This document shows, one piece after another, positions 1 through 8,650 of a stretch of DNA of 28,395 bases; position 1 is the first letter of the stretch; each line of letters starts with the position of its first letter. A model generated the notes under the pieces. The model did no database searches, was not told the DNA's origin, and saw nothing but the letters and a program-made list of their open reading frames with translations. The position numbers and the translations under genes were made by a program. The stretch comes from Flavobacterium sp. (lineage in GTDB: Bacteria; Bacteroidota; Bacteroidia; Flavobacteriales; Flavobacteriaceae): contig NZ_JAGKWP010000021.1 in NCBI RefSeq assembly GCF_021151785.1, positions 1 to 28,395 of the forward strand. Reading direction: 5' to 3'.

Positions 1-5
1 ACAAA

Positions 6-926
6 CTATTTATTTTTTTTAAAATTTCTTATTAAGCCGTTCATAATCACAGTTATAAGAATAATCAAAGCACCTATGTAAAAGCCTAATCCCATTTTTT
101 CTTTTTCTTCAAATAACAATACCGCTAATGCAATTCCATAGACAGGCTCAAGATTAATAGTAAGCATAACGGTATATGGTGACAAAAACTTCATTACGTG
201 TACAGAAGCAATAAAAGCATAGGCAGTACAAATAGAAGCTAATATAAAAAGCCAAAATAAGTCTTCTGATGAAAGAACAAAAAAATCGAAACTAAATTGT
301 CCTGAAAAAAATAAAATTACACTGAAAAATAAAACACCTCCCAGTAATTCATAAAAAGAAATGACAGTAGGATTAATTCGCTTAGCAAATTGGCCATTAA
401 TAACTGAAAAGAGAGCGGATAAAAAAGCGGAAGTCAAAGCTGTTATTACTCCATTCATGGTTCCAGACAAATTAGAATGTAAACTATTTTGAATAAATCC
501 AGGTGCTGAGGCATCAATCACAAAATAAAGACCTATTAAAACAACTAAACCAAACAACAACTCATACCAGACTAATTTAGTTTTAAACAAAATAGGCTCT
601 AAAATGGAAGCAAAAAAAGCTCCTGTTGATAAACAAGCTAATGTTATTGAAATATTAGAAATTTTAATTGCCTTAAAAAAAGTGAACCAATGCAAGGCAA
701 TTATTAACCCCGCAAAAAGCAAAAGAAATAACTCTTTCTTTGGTAATTTTAAAGGAATTTTTTTGTAGAAAATATAACAAAAAATTAAGCCTACTGCTAT
801 CAACATTCTCCACCAAACTAGAGGAAGTGCATCTAACGAAATTAAAGCACCTAAAATAGCTGTAAATCCCCAAACAAAAACGATGAGATGAAGATGTAAA
901 TAATGCTTTAAATTATCTTTTGGCAT
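6..926 (-). CDS. EamA/DMT-family membrane transporter
   Basis: A 306-residue, very hydrophobic protein with about ten predicted membrane segments in two halves (roughly residues 10-140 and 160-300). That is the usual size and layout of the drug/metabolite transporter (EamA) family, whose members export or import small metabolites across the inner membrane. The WGFTAILG stretch in helix 1 and the conserved small/aromatic pattern ending ALAVLLFEEK near residues 265-275 are typical of the family. The C-terminus is basic, as expected for a cytoplasmic tail. The start overlaps the end of the upstream permease gene by 14 bases, so the two are probably cotranscribed. The substrate cannot be read from the sequence. 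Confidence 0.85.
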   Translation of the reverse strand: MPKDNLKHYLHLHLIVFVWGFTAILGALISLDALPLVWWRMLIAVGLIFCYIFYKKIPLKLPKKELFLLLFAGLIIALHWFTFFKAIKISNISITLACLSTGAFFASILEPILFKTKLVWYELLFGLVVLIGLYFVIDASAPGFIQNSLHSNLSGTMNGVITALTSAFLSALFSVINGQFAKRINPTVISFYELLGGVLFFSVILFFSGQFSFDFFVLSSEDLFWLFILASICTAYAFIASVHVMKFLSPYTVMLTINLEPVYGIALAVLLFEEKEKMGLGFYIGALIILITVIMNGLIRNFKKNK

Positions 927-1989
927 TCTTAAGCAAATAATAAGCTAAAACACCAAATATAACATTAGGTAACCAAACAGCTACTAAAGGAGGAATACTC
1001 GATTTTTCAGCTAAATTAACAAAAATCTTATCAAAGAAAATAAAAGCAAAAGCAATACTAATTCCAATGGCTAGGTTTATCCCCATTCCTCCTCTCCTTT
1101 TCATAGCAGAAACCGCAACAGCAATAATGGTTAATATAAATGCAGAAATAGGATTACTAAAGCGTTTATACAATACAACCAAGTAGACATCAATTTTTGA
1201 GTTTCCTCTACTTTTTTCTCTCTCAATGAAATTATATAATTCAAAAACATTCATTGTTTCACCCACATAAATAGTAGGGGTTAAATCACTTGGTTCAATG
1301 TTATATTTAACCGTTAAACGCTCTCCTTTTTCAAAAGTATCGTTATTAACTCCTATATTTCTTTTGACATAGCTATATAAAGTATAATCTTTGGTTCGCT
1401 CATTATACTTCATCCGATTAGCCGTTATTTTATAGACTAACTTATTATCATTAAATTTTTCGAAAACAACATCAAATCCTGTTTTTGACAACACATTAAA
1501 ATTAGCTAAGTAGATATACTCATCTTTAGATAGTTGTCTAAAAATATCTGTGTTTTCAATATTTGTACTTCCTTTTATTAGATAAGTATACCTGAAATTC
1601 CAATATTTTTCACTGGCTTTGGGCAAAATAAAAAAACCCATAATTAAAACAATGAAAGAAATGATGGATGCACCTATTAAATAGGGCCTTAAAAAACGAG
1701 TAAATGAAATGCCTGAACTTAGAATAGCAATAATTTCTGTATTATTAGCTAATTTGGACGTGAACCAAATAATCGATAAAAACAAGAAAATAGGAAATAA
1801 TAAATTGGCAAAATATATGGTAAATCCACCATAATAAATGGCTACATCTTTCAATGCCACTTTATTTTCAATCATGCGATTGATTTTCTCAGAAACATCA
1901 ATAATAATGCCTATAGGAATAAACATTAGAATCATTACTGAAAAAGTGACTAAATAGCGCTTTAAAATATACCAATCAATTAATTTCAT
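913..1989 (-). CDS. LptF/LptG-family permease (YjgP/YjgQ)
   Basis: A 358-residue protein with a first membrane helix at about residues 12-34, more helices up to about residue 120, a soluble stretch of about 150 residues, and three C-terminal helices. This is the LptF/LptG layout: a membrane core with a periplasmic beta-jellyroll. The N-terminal DWYILKRYLVTF is typical of the family. LptF and LptG together form the membrane part of the LptB2FG ABC transporter that extracts lipopolysaccharide from the inner membrane. Which of the two this is cannot be decided by eye. It lies 29 bases downstream of tgt on the same strand, an order common in Bacteroidota, and overlaps the DMT transporter gene. 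Confidence 0.88.
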   Translation of the reverse strand: MKLIDWYILKRYLVTFSVMILMFIPIGIIIDVSEKINRMIENKVALKDVAIYYGGFTIYFANLLFPIFLFLSIIWFTSKLANNTEIIAILSSGISFTRFLRPYLIGASIISFIVLIMGFFILPKASEKYWNFRYTYLIKGSTNIENTDIFRQLSKDEYIYLANFNVLSKTGFDVVFEKFNDNKLVYKITANRMKYNERTKDYTLYSYVKRNIGVNNDTFEKGERLTVKYNIEPSDLTPTIYVGETMNVFELYNFIEREKSRGNSKIDVYLVVLYKRFSNPISAFILTIIAVAVSAMKRRGGMGINLAIGISIAFAFIFFDKIFVNLAEKSSIPPLVAVWLPNVIFGVLAYYLLKNAKR

Positions 1990-2018
1990 ACAACTTGAAA
2001 CTTATTTTACTTATTAAC

Positions 2019-3149
2019 TTATAATCGTTGAGCCATTTGAACCACCATTTTATCTTTCCAAGTTCTAAAAGTACCAGATAAAATTTGTCTTCTTGCCTCA
2101 CGAACAAGCCACATATAAAAACCTAAATTGTGAATAGTTGCAATTTGTTTTCCTAGATATTCATTAGCAGCAAACAAGTGTCTTAAATAAGCTTTAGAAT
2201 ATTCTAAGTCTACAAAAGTATGTCCCATTTCATCAATTGGAGAAAAATCATCTTCCCATTTTTTATTCTTTATATTGATAATTCCATTAGCCGTAAACAA
2301 CATGCCATTTCTTGCATTTCGTGTAGGCATTACACAGTCAAACATATCAATTCCTAAAGCTATATTTTCTAAAATATTAATAGGTGTTCCTACGCCCATT
2401 AAATATCTAGGTTTATCTTCAGGCAAAATAGCTGTAACCACTTCAGTCATAGCATACATTTCCTCTGCGGGTTCACCAACTGACAATCCTCCGATTGCAT
2501 TTCCTTCAGCACCTACACTTGCAATGTACTCAGCCGATTGCTGACGTAAGTCTTTGTAAGTACTTCCTTGAACAATAGGAAAAAAAGCTTGTGAATAACC
2601 ATATTTAAAAGGTAAAGTATCCAAATGTGTTATACAACGATCTAACCAACGATGCGTCATATGCATAGAACGTTTAGCATAACGATAATCACATGGATAA
2701 GGCGTACATTCATCAAATGCCATAATAATATCAGCACCGATAGTACGCTGAATTTCCATTACATTTTCGGGAGAAAAGAAATGATAAGATCCATCAATGT
2801 GCGATTTAAACTTAACACCTTCCTCTTTAATTTTTCGATTTGAAGACAAAGAATATACCTGATATCCTCCTGAATCGGTTAAAATATTTCTATCCCAATT
2901 CATAAATTTATGTAAACCACCAGCCTTTTCAAGTATATCGGTTTGTGGTCTCAAATATAGATGGTAAGTATTACCTAAAATAATATCTGGATTAATATCC
3001 TGTTTCAACTCTCTTTGATGCACTCCTTTCACTGAAGCTACAGTACCTACAGGCATAAAAATTGGGGTTTCAATCACCCCATGATCTGTGGTTACAACTC
3101 CGGCTCTGGCCTGACTTTTTGGGTCTTTCTTTAGTAAATCAAACTTCAT
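2019..3149 (-). CDS. tgt: queuine/preQ1 tRNA-guanine transglycosylase
   Basis: A 376-residue protein with the bacterial Tgt signatures. It exchanges guanine-34 for preQ1 in tRNAs with GUN anticodons, the first tRNA-level step of queuosine synthesis. Visible are DSGGYQVYSL at residues 92-101, FDECTPYP at 145-152, the VQGS loop near 193 and GIDMFDCVMPTRNARNG at 266-282, which contains the catalytic Asp271. The usual zinc site, CxCxxC plus a His, is not intact. At the aligned place (residues 305-318) the three cysteines are Gly309, Thr311 and Asp314, while the His in TIHNL (340) remains. The flanks SPIDE and YSKAYLRHLF are conserved, so a frameshift is unlikely. The ATG start follows a clear -7 promoter element at 3167-3174. 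Confidence 0.95.
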   Translation of the reverse strand: MKFDLLKKDPKSQARAGVVTTDHGVIETPIFMPVGTVASVKGVHQRELKQDINPDIILGNTYHLYLRPQTDILEKAGGLHKFMNWDRNILTDSGGYQVYSLSSNRKIKEEGVKFKSHIDGSYHFFSPENVMEIQRTIGADIIMAFDECTPYPCDYRYAKRSMHMTHRWLDRCITHLDTLPFKYGYSQAFFPIVQGSTYKDLRQQSAEYIASVGAEGNAIGGLSVGEPAEEMYAMTEVVTAILPEDKPRYLMGVGTPINILENIALGIDMFDCVMPTRNARNGMLFTANGIINIKNKKWEDDFSPIDEMGHTFVDLEYSKAYLRHLFAANEYLGKQIATIHNLGFYMWLVREARRQILSGTFRTWKDKMVVQMAQRL

Positions 3150-3166
3150 ATATTCAAATTAATGGG

Positions 3167-3174
3167 CAAATATA
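3167..3174 (-). promoter_or_regulatory. -7 promoter element of tgt
   Basis: Read on the minus strand this is TATATTTG, a perfect match to the Bacteroidota TAnnTTTG element, 18 bases before the tgt start codon. No convincing TTG/TTTG -33 element is seen at the usual spacing. Confidence 0.5.
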
Positions 3175-3269
3175 ATTCAAAAGTTAGAAGTTAAAAGACC
3201 CGTTTCAGAAGTTTTTTGAAAATTTACCATAAAATTAACGGTCTAGGAATTAAAATAGTGCATCAACAT

Positions 3270-3300
3270 TTTGCTAATTAATAAAAAAAACATAATTTTG
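3270..3300 (+). promoter_or_regulatory. rplS promoter (TTTG-N19-TAATTTTG)
   Basis: TTTG at 3270-3273 is followed after 19 bases by TAATTTTG at 3293-3300, a full match to the flavobacterial -33/-7 promoter. Transcription should begin a few bases after 3300, giving a leader of about 65 bases before rplS. The -7 element runs directly into CACCC, so the junction reads TTTGCACCC, the same nine bases found at the predicted rpmB promoter. Confidence 0.7.
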
Positions 3301-3372
3301 CACCCACATTTGACCAACCTCTGGCGAAAGACGTGTATGTTGCTCAGGTTTAATTATTTATATTTAAAAATT
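3301..3372 (+). promoter_or_regulatory. rplS 5' leader, candidate L19 autoregulatory RNA
   Basis: The stretch between the rplS promoter and its ATG is richer in GC than the surrounding intergenic DNA and can be closed by AACCT (3316-3320) pairing with AGGTT (3346-3350). Between the arms lies a GCGAAAGACG-type sequence. I recall that ribosomal-protein leader RNAs, including one for L19 in Flavobacteria, have been proposed from comparative genomics. Assigning this leader to that class is an inference, and I did not confirm a full consensus structure. Confidence 0.45.
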
Positions 3373-3723
3373 ATGTCAAATTTAGTTGATTTCGTTCAAA
3401 ACGAATTTGTAACAAAAAAAGATTTCCCTCAGTTTAATGCAGGAGATACCATCACTGTATACTACGAAATTAAAGAGGGTGAAAAAACAAGAACGCAGTT
3501 CTTCAAAGGTGTGGTTATCCAAAAAAGAGGTACTGGTTTAACTGAAACTTTTACAATCAGAAAAATGTCAGGTGCTGTAGGTGTTGAACGTATCTTCCCT
3601 TTAAACATGCCTGCTTTACAATCGATTGAAGTAAATCAAAGAGGTAAAGTTCGTAGAGCTCGTATATTCTACTTTAGAGAACTTACTGGTAAAAAAGCAA
3701 AAATCAAACAAAGAAGAGCTTAA
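3373..3723 (+). CDS. rplS: 50S ribosomal protein L19
   Basis: A 116-residue protein recognised as bL19: FNAGDTITVYYEIKEG near the N-terminus, FFKGVVIQKRGTGLTETFTI in the middle, GVERIFPLNMPALQSIEV, and a basic end rich in Lys and Arg. L19 sits at the 30S-50S interface of the ribosome. The ATG at 3373 was chosen because it gives the normal family N-terminus (MSNLVDFVQ). The same frame stays open upstream through the leader, so a longer call from 3271 would be an artefact. The gene is monocistronic, with a strong promoter and leader before it and a terminator right after it. Confidence 0.96.
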   Translation: MSNLVDFVQNEFVTKKDFPQFNAGDTITVYYEIKEGEKTRTQFFKGVVIQKRGTGLTETFTIRKMSGAVGVERIFPLNMPALQSIEVNQRGKVRRARIFYFRELTGKKAKIKQRRA

Positions 3724-3742
3724 TACTCTTTTTGAAAGCAAT

Positions 3743-3774
3743 AAAAAATCCCGACTTGTTCGGGATTTTTTTAT
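3743..3774 (+). terminator. intrinsic terminator after rplS
   Basis: A hairpin with arms AATCCCGA and TCGGGATT around a short loop, followed by a run of T. It begins about 20 bases after the rplS stop. Confidence 0.85.
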
Positions 3775-3890
3775 ATCTGTAATTTTGGAACCTGTTTTTT
3801 AAAAATATCGTTTTTTTTAACCCATTTATTGTCAAATCCCTAATAATCAATTTTGAAAGGGTAAATTTTCAGGCAATTTCTTAAAATCAC

Positions 3891-3898
3891 TATATTTG
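3891..3898 (+). promoter_or_regulatory. -7 promoter element of icd
   Basis: TATATTTG matches TAnnTTTG exactly and lies 30 bases before the isocitrate dehydrogenase ATG. No clear -33 TTTG is present at 17-23 bases upstream. Confidence 0.5.
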
Positions 3899-3928
3899 CT
3901 ACACAAATACAAACAAACAATTTATATC

Positions 3929-6145
3929 ATGTCTAATTCAAAAATAATTTATACCATTACGGATGAAGCACCTATGCTTGCCACTCATTCGTTCCTTCCA
4001 ATCGTACAGGCTTTTACAAAAACAGCAGGTATTGATATAGAAACTAAAGACATTTCTTTAGCTGGCAGAATCCTTGCTAATTTCCCTGAATTTTTAAAAG
4101 AAGAACAAAAAGTAAATGATGCACTAACCGAATTAGGGCAATTAGCCAATACACCGGAAGCAAACATCATCAAATTACCAAATATTTCTGCTTCAGTTAT
4201 CCAATTAAAAGAAGCGATTGCAGAATTACAATCTCATGGTTTTGCAGTGCCTAACTATCCCGAAGAACCTCAAAACGAAGAAGAAAAAAACATCAAAGCC
4301 AAATACTCTAAAGTATTAGGTTCAGCTGTAAATCCAGTGTTACGTGAAGGAAATTCAGACCGTCGTGCTCCAAAAGCGGTTAAAAACTATGCTAAAGCAA
4401 ATCCTCACCGTATGGGAACTTGGGCTGCTGATAGCAAAACTGAGGTAGCTCACATGAATACTGGTGATTTCTACGGAACTGAAACTTCTACGACAGTTGA
4501 AAAAGATGGAAAATTTAGAATCGTTTTCAATTCAGATAAAGGTTCAACAACTATTTTAAAAGACTTTGCTAACTTAAAAGCTGGTGAAGTTATTGATAGT
4601 TCAGTTATGAATTTAAATGCGCTAAAGCAATTCGCTAAAGCAACTATTACTGACGCTAAAGCAAAAAATGTAATGCTCTCAGCACACTTAAAAGCAACGA
4701 TGATGAAAGTTTCAGATCCAATTATCTTTGGAGCGATTGTTGAGACTTTCTTTGCCGAAGTATATACTAAGTATGCCGACTTATTCAAATCATTAGATAT
4801 AAATCCTAATAACGGATTACAAGATTTATACAATAAGATTACAGGAATACCTCAAGAAGCGGAAATCAAAGAAGCCATAGCTAAAGCTTTAGCTAATGGC
4901 CCAAGGGTAGCCATGGTAAATTCAGATAAAGGAATTACCAATTTCCACATTTCTTCAGATGTTATTGTAGATGCTTCTATGGCTGCTTTAGCAAGAAATG
5001 GTGGAAAAATGTGGAATGCTGAAGGAAAAGAAGAAGACACCATAGCTATGATCCCTGATCGTTCTTATGCTGGCTTTTATGCAGCATGTATTGATGATAT
5101 GAAGAAAAATGGAGCTTTAGATCCTACAAAAATAGGATCTGTACCTAATGTTGGATTAATGGCTCAAAAAGCGGAAGAATATGGTTCTCACGACAAAACA
5201 TTCCAATTAAATGCAGCAGGAAAAGTTACTGTGGAAGACGAAAACGGCAATATTTTATTGACTCAAAACGTAGAAGTAGGTGATATTTTCAGAATGTGTC
5301 AAACTAAAGATGCTCCTATTCAGGATTGGGTTAAATTAGCAGTTAATAGAGCACGATTATCAAATACACCAGCCATTTTTTGGTTAGATAAAGAAAGAGC
5401 GCACGATAGAGAGATCATCAAAAAAGTAGAATTATATTTAAAAAATCACGATACCACTGGTCTAGACATACGCATCATGGACATAAAAGATGCAATGACT
5501 GAAACATTACGCATCATCCGTGAAGGAAAAGATGTTATTTCTGTTTCTGGTAACGTGTTACGTGATTATTTGACCGATTTATTCCCTATTTTGGAACTAG
5601 GAACTTCAGCTAAAATGTTGTCTATAGTTCCTTTAATGAATGGGGGTGGATTGTTCGAAACAGGCGCAGGTGGTTCGGCTCCAAAACATGTAGAGCAATT
5701 TTTAGAAGAAGGCTATTTACGTTGGGATTCATTAGGTGAATTCTTAGCATTACAAGCTTCACTAGAACATTTAGCACAGACACAAAACAATCAAAAAGCA
5801 CAAGTATTAGCTGATACTTTAGATGAAGCTAATGCTAAATTTCTAGCTAACGATAAATCACCAGCGCGTAAAGTAGGTGAAATTGACAATAGAGGTTCTC
5901 ATTTCTATTTAGCATTATATTGGGCTCAAGCATTAGCTAACCAAAATAAAGATGAAGAATTAAAAGCCTTTTTCACTCCAATTGCACAAGAAATGACAGC
6001 CAATGAGGCTAAAATTGATACTGAATTAATTGTAGCACAAGGTAAAAAACAAGACATAAGTGGTTATTATCAACCAAGTGAAGCACTTACTTCAAATGCT
6101 ATGCGTCCTAGTAAAACATTTAATAACATTATATCTAAATTATAA
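3929..6145 (+). CDS. icd: monomeric NADP-dependent isocitrate dehydrogenase
   Basis: A 738-residue protein of the length and sequence type of the monomeric (about 80 kDa) isocitrate dehydrogenase. It oxidatively decarboxylates isocitrate to 2-oxoglutarate with NADP+ in the TCA cycle. Recognisable stretches are SKIIYTITDEAPMLATHSFL at the N-terminus, REGNSDRRAPKAVKNYAK near residues 142-159, LSAHLKATMMKVSDPIIFG near 250-268, and GGGLFETGAGGSAPKHVEQF, which is highly conserved in the family. The ATG at 3929 gives the family N-terminus, so an in-frame extension upstream was rejected. The gene is single, with its own promoter and terminator. The monomeric enzyme is unrelated in size to the usual homodimeric Icd. 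Confidence 0.95.
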   Translation: MSNSKIIYTITDEAPMLATHSFLPIVQAFTKTAGIDIETKDISLAGRILANFPEFLKEEQKVNDALTELGQLANTPEANIIKLPNISASVIQLKEAIAELQSHGFAVPNYPEEPQNEEEKNIKAKYSKVLGSAVNPVLREGNSDRRAPKAVKNYAKANPHRMGTWAADSKTEVAHMNTGDFYGTETSTTVEKDGKFRIVFNSDKGSTTILKDFANLKAGEVIDSSVMNLNALKQFAKATITDAKAKNVMLSAHLKATMMKVSDPIIFGAIVETFFAEVYTKYADLFKSLDINPNNGLQDLYNKITGIPQEAEIKEAIAKALANGPRVAMVNSDKGITNFHISSDVIVDASMAALARNGGKMWNAEGKEEDTIAMIPDRSYAGFYAACIDDMKKNGALDPTKIGSVPNVGLMAQKAEEYGSHDKTFQLNAAGKVTVEDENGNILLTQNVEVGDIFRMCQTKDAPIQDWVKLAVNRARLSNTPAIFWLDKERAHDREIIKKVELYLKNHDTTGLDIRIMDIKDAMTETLRIIREGKDVISVSGNVLRDYLTDLFPILELGTSAKMLSIVPLMNGGGLFETGAGGSAPKHVEQFLEEGYLRWDSLGEFLALQASLEHLAQTQNNQKAQVLADTLDEANAKFLANDKSPARKVGEIDNRGSHFYLALYWAQALANQNKDEELKAFFTPIAQEMTANEAKIDTELIVAQGKKQDISGYYQPSEALTSNAMRPSKTFNNIISKL

Positions 6146-6163
6146 TATTAATTTAAAATGTTT

Positions 6164-6199
6164 AAAAAAGCGATTCCTTTTAAAAGAATCGCTTTTTTT
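6164..6199 (+). terminator. intrinsic terminator after icd
   Basis: Arms AAAAGCGATTC and GAATCGCTTTT form a hairpin with a CTTTTAAAA-type loop, ending in a T run about 20 bases after the icd stop. Confidence 0.85.
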
Positions 6200-6218
6200 A
6201 TTAACCCAAAATTAACAA

Positions 6219-6246
6219 TTGTTTCGTAACAAAAACCCCAAATTTG
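6219..6246 (+). promoter_or_regulatory. putative promoter of the TonB-dependent receptor gene
   Basis: TTG at 6219-6221, a gap of 17 bases, then CAAATTTG at 6239-6246, which matches TAnnTTTG at seven positions out of eight counting the two free ones. It lies 22 bases before the receptor start. Confidence 0.4.
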
Positions 6247-6268
6247 CGTCTTAAAAATAAAACGATTC

Positions 6269-8650
6269 ATGTTACGAAATATTCAAATTTTTAGCCTGCT
6301 TTTTTCCTTATTTTCTCTAATAACCGTAGCACAAGATAAAGTAACTTTAAGCGGTACAATTAAAGACGCAAAAAGTAATGAAACAATTATTGGAGCAAAC
6401 ATACAAATAAATGGAACTAGTTTTAATAGAACCATACAAACCAATGAATATGGCTATTATTCTATTTCAATTAGCAAAGGAAACTATGAATTAACCATTC
6501 AAAATTTAGGCTTTGAAACAGTAACCGAAACAATAGAGCTTCAATCAAATACAAAAAAAGACTTTTTGTTGTCAGAAAAAAGTAAAGAAATTGAAGAAGT
6601 TGTAGTTAAAAGCAATAACAAAATATTGAAAATAGACAAACCCGAAATGAGTGTAAATAAATTGTCTATTGCACAGATTAAACAAATGCCAGCTGTTTTA
6701 GGAGAAGTGGATGTAATTCGCTCTATACTAACTTTACCAGGAGTCACTAATGCGGGTGAAGGACAATCTGGATTCAATGTCAGAGGAGGTTCAGCAGATC
6801 AAAACCTAATTCTATTAGATGAGGCCACTATTTATAATTCCTCACACTTATTTGGCTTCTTTTCTGTATTTAATGCGGATGCAATTAAAGATCTAAAACT
6901 TTACAAAGGAGGAATTCCTGCTAGATATGGAGGTCGTGTAGCTTCTGTACTAGATATCTATCAAAAAGAAGGAAACAGCAATAAATTTAGCATGAATGGA
7001 GGCATTGGTTTAATTTCTAGCCGTTTACTTGCCGAGGGTCCTATTGTAAAAGATAAAAGTTCATTTTTGATTGCGGGAAGAAGCAGTTATGCCCATTTAT
7101 TTTTGAAAGTAACAGATAATCAAAATTCGGCCTATTTTTATGATTTGAATACCAAATTGAATTACAAAATAAACGACAAAAATAACCTGTATTTATCAGG
7201 TTACTTCGGAAGAGATGTATTCAATTTAAATAATCAATTTATGAATACCTATGGGAATGCGGTGTTAAATGTGCGTTGGAATCACTTATTTTCTGATAAA
7301 CTATTCTCTAATATGTCTTTAATTTATAGTGACTACTATTATGGATTAACATTAGACTTCATTGGATTTAATTGGGATAGCGGTATTAAAAATTATAATT
7401 TTAAATATGATTTTAAACATTATCTAACAGATAAATACAAATTGTTCTATGGTACCAATTTAGTGTACTATTCCTTTAATCCTGGAAAAATAGAACCTAC
7501 CGACAGCGAATCGGGTATCAATCCAAAGCAACTAGCAAAAAAATATGCATTTGAACCTTCATTCTATATCGATGCAGAACAAAAAATATCTGAAAAAATA
7601 GCAATTAATTATGGCGTTAGATATAGTATGTTTTATCGTTTAGGACAAGAAACAATCAATACATATGCAAATAACCAAGCGGTACTTTACAATGAAGAAA
7701 TAAAGATTTATGAAAAAGCCACTCCTACAGGAACAAAGTATTATGGTAAAAATGATGTTATTGCCCATTTTAATAATTTTGAACCGAGACTAGCAGTAGC
7801 TTACACAATTAATGCTAGTTCATCTGTTAAAGCAAGTTACAATAGAATGTCACAATATTTGCATCTCATTTCAAACACACAATCTCCTACTCCACTTGAT
7901 GTTTGGGCACCAAGTGACAACTTTTTAAAACCTCAAATTTTAGATCAATATGCATTAGGTTATTTCAAGAATATCAAAAATGGAGATTATACATTAGAAA
8001 TTGAAACCTTCTATAAAAAAGTAAAAAATCGATTAGATTATATTGATGGAGCTGATTTAATTGCGAACGAAGCTATTGAACAAGTAGTATTAGCTGGTAA
8101 ATCTAGAGCATATGGTTTAGAAGTATTAGCAAAAAAAAATGAAGGCAAATTAACTGGATGGGCTTCTTACACTTTATCTCGTTCGGAACAAAAAACAGCA
8201 GGAAGAACACCAAACGAAATCGGAATTAATAATGGAGAATGGTACAAAACAGGTTGGAACAAAACACACAATGTATCTATAACAGCCGCTTACAGATGGA
8301 ATGAAAAATGGAGTTTTGGAAGTATTTTTGCGCTTCAAACAGGCCAACCCGTAACTTTCCCAACAGGGCAATACCAATATCAAGGAATCAATGTACCCGT
8401 TTATGGTAATAGAAATGAAAATAATTTACCAACCTACCATCGTTTAGACGTATCAGCAACCTTAACCCCAAGCAAAAACAAAAACCGTAATTGGAAAGGA
8501 GAATGGGTCTTTAGTATATACAATATATACAATAGAAGAAATGCCGCGTCAATTAATTTTAGACAAAACCAAGATAGCGGAAATAATGAAGCCGTTAGAC
8601 TTTCCATTTTCGGTATGGTACCAAGTGTAACGTATAACTTTAAATTTTAA
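6269..8650 (+). CDS. TonB-dependent outer-membrane receptor with carboxypeptidase-like N-terminal domain
   Basis: A 793-residue protein with a signal peptide (about residues 1-21, ending VAQ), then a carboxypeptidase-regulatory-like beta-sandwich (about 24-105; GTIKDAKSNETIIGANIQIN is typical). Next comes a plug domain containing FNVRGGSADQNLILLDEATI (about 167-186) and GGIPARYGGRVASVLDI (about 213-229), then a long beta-barrel ending in aromatic NFKF. Such receptors import ligands too large for porins, using TonB energy. The ligand is not evident. The DUF4249 lipoprotein gene begins directly after its stop codon, a pairing frequent in Bacteroidota. It is not SusC-like: no SusD gene follows. 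Confidence 0.93.
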   Translation: MLRNIQIFSLLFSLFSLITVAQDKVTLSGTIKDAKSNETIIGANIQINGTSFNRTIQTNEYGYYSISISKGNYELTIQNLGFETVTETIELQSNTKKDFLLSEKSKEIEEVVVKSNNKILKIDKPEMSVNKLSIAQIKQMPAVLGEVDVIRSILTLPGVTNAGEGQSGFNVRGGSADQNLILLDEATIYNSSHLFGFFSVFNADAIKDLKLYKGGIPARYGGRVASVLDIYQKEGNSNKFSMNGGIGLISSRLLAEGPIVKDKSSFLIAGRSSYAHLFLKVTDNQNSAYFYDLNTKLNYKINDKNNLYLSGYFGRDVFNLNNQFMNTYGNAVLNVRWNHLFSDKLFSNMSLIYSDYYYGLTLDFIGFNWDSGIKNYNFKYDFKHYLTDKYKLFYGTNLVYYSFNPGKIEPTDSESGINPKQLAKKYAFEPSFYIDAEQKISEKIAINYGVRYSMFYRLGQETINTYANNQAVLYNEEIKIYEKATPTGTKYYGKNDVIAHFNNFEPRLAVAYTINASSSVKASYNRMSQYLHLISNTQSPTPLDVWAPSDNFLKPQILDQYALGYFKNIKNGDYTLEIETFYKKVKNRLDYIDGADLIANEAIEQVVLAGKSRAYGLEVLAKKNEGKLTGWASYTLSRSEQKTAGRTPNEIGINNGEWYKTGWNKTHNVSITAAYRWNEKWSFGSIFALQTGQPVTFPTGQYQYQGINVPVYGNRNENNLPTYHRLDVSATLTPSKNKNRNWKGEWVFSIYNIYNRRNAASINFRQNQDSGNNEAVRLSIFGMVPSVTYNFKF

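Noticed and set aside
3271..3372. N-terminal extension of ribosomal protein L19
   Set aside because: The in-frame codons lie over the promoter and leader; the family N-terminus begins at the ATG at 3373.
4471..4833. 120-residue open frame antisense to icd
   Set aside because: It lies wholly inside a strongly conserved gene, has no promoter or family resemblance, and reflects the codon pattern of the sense strand. The same applies to antisense frames at 3985, 4852, 6541, 12019, 15453 and 18966.
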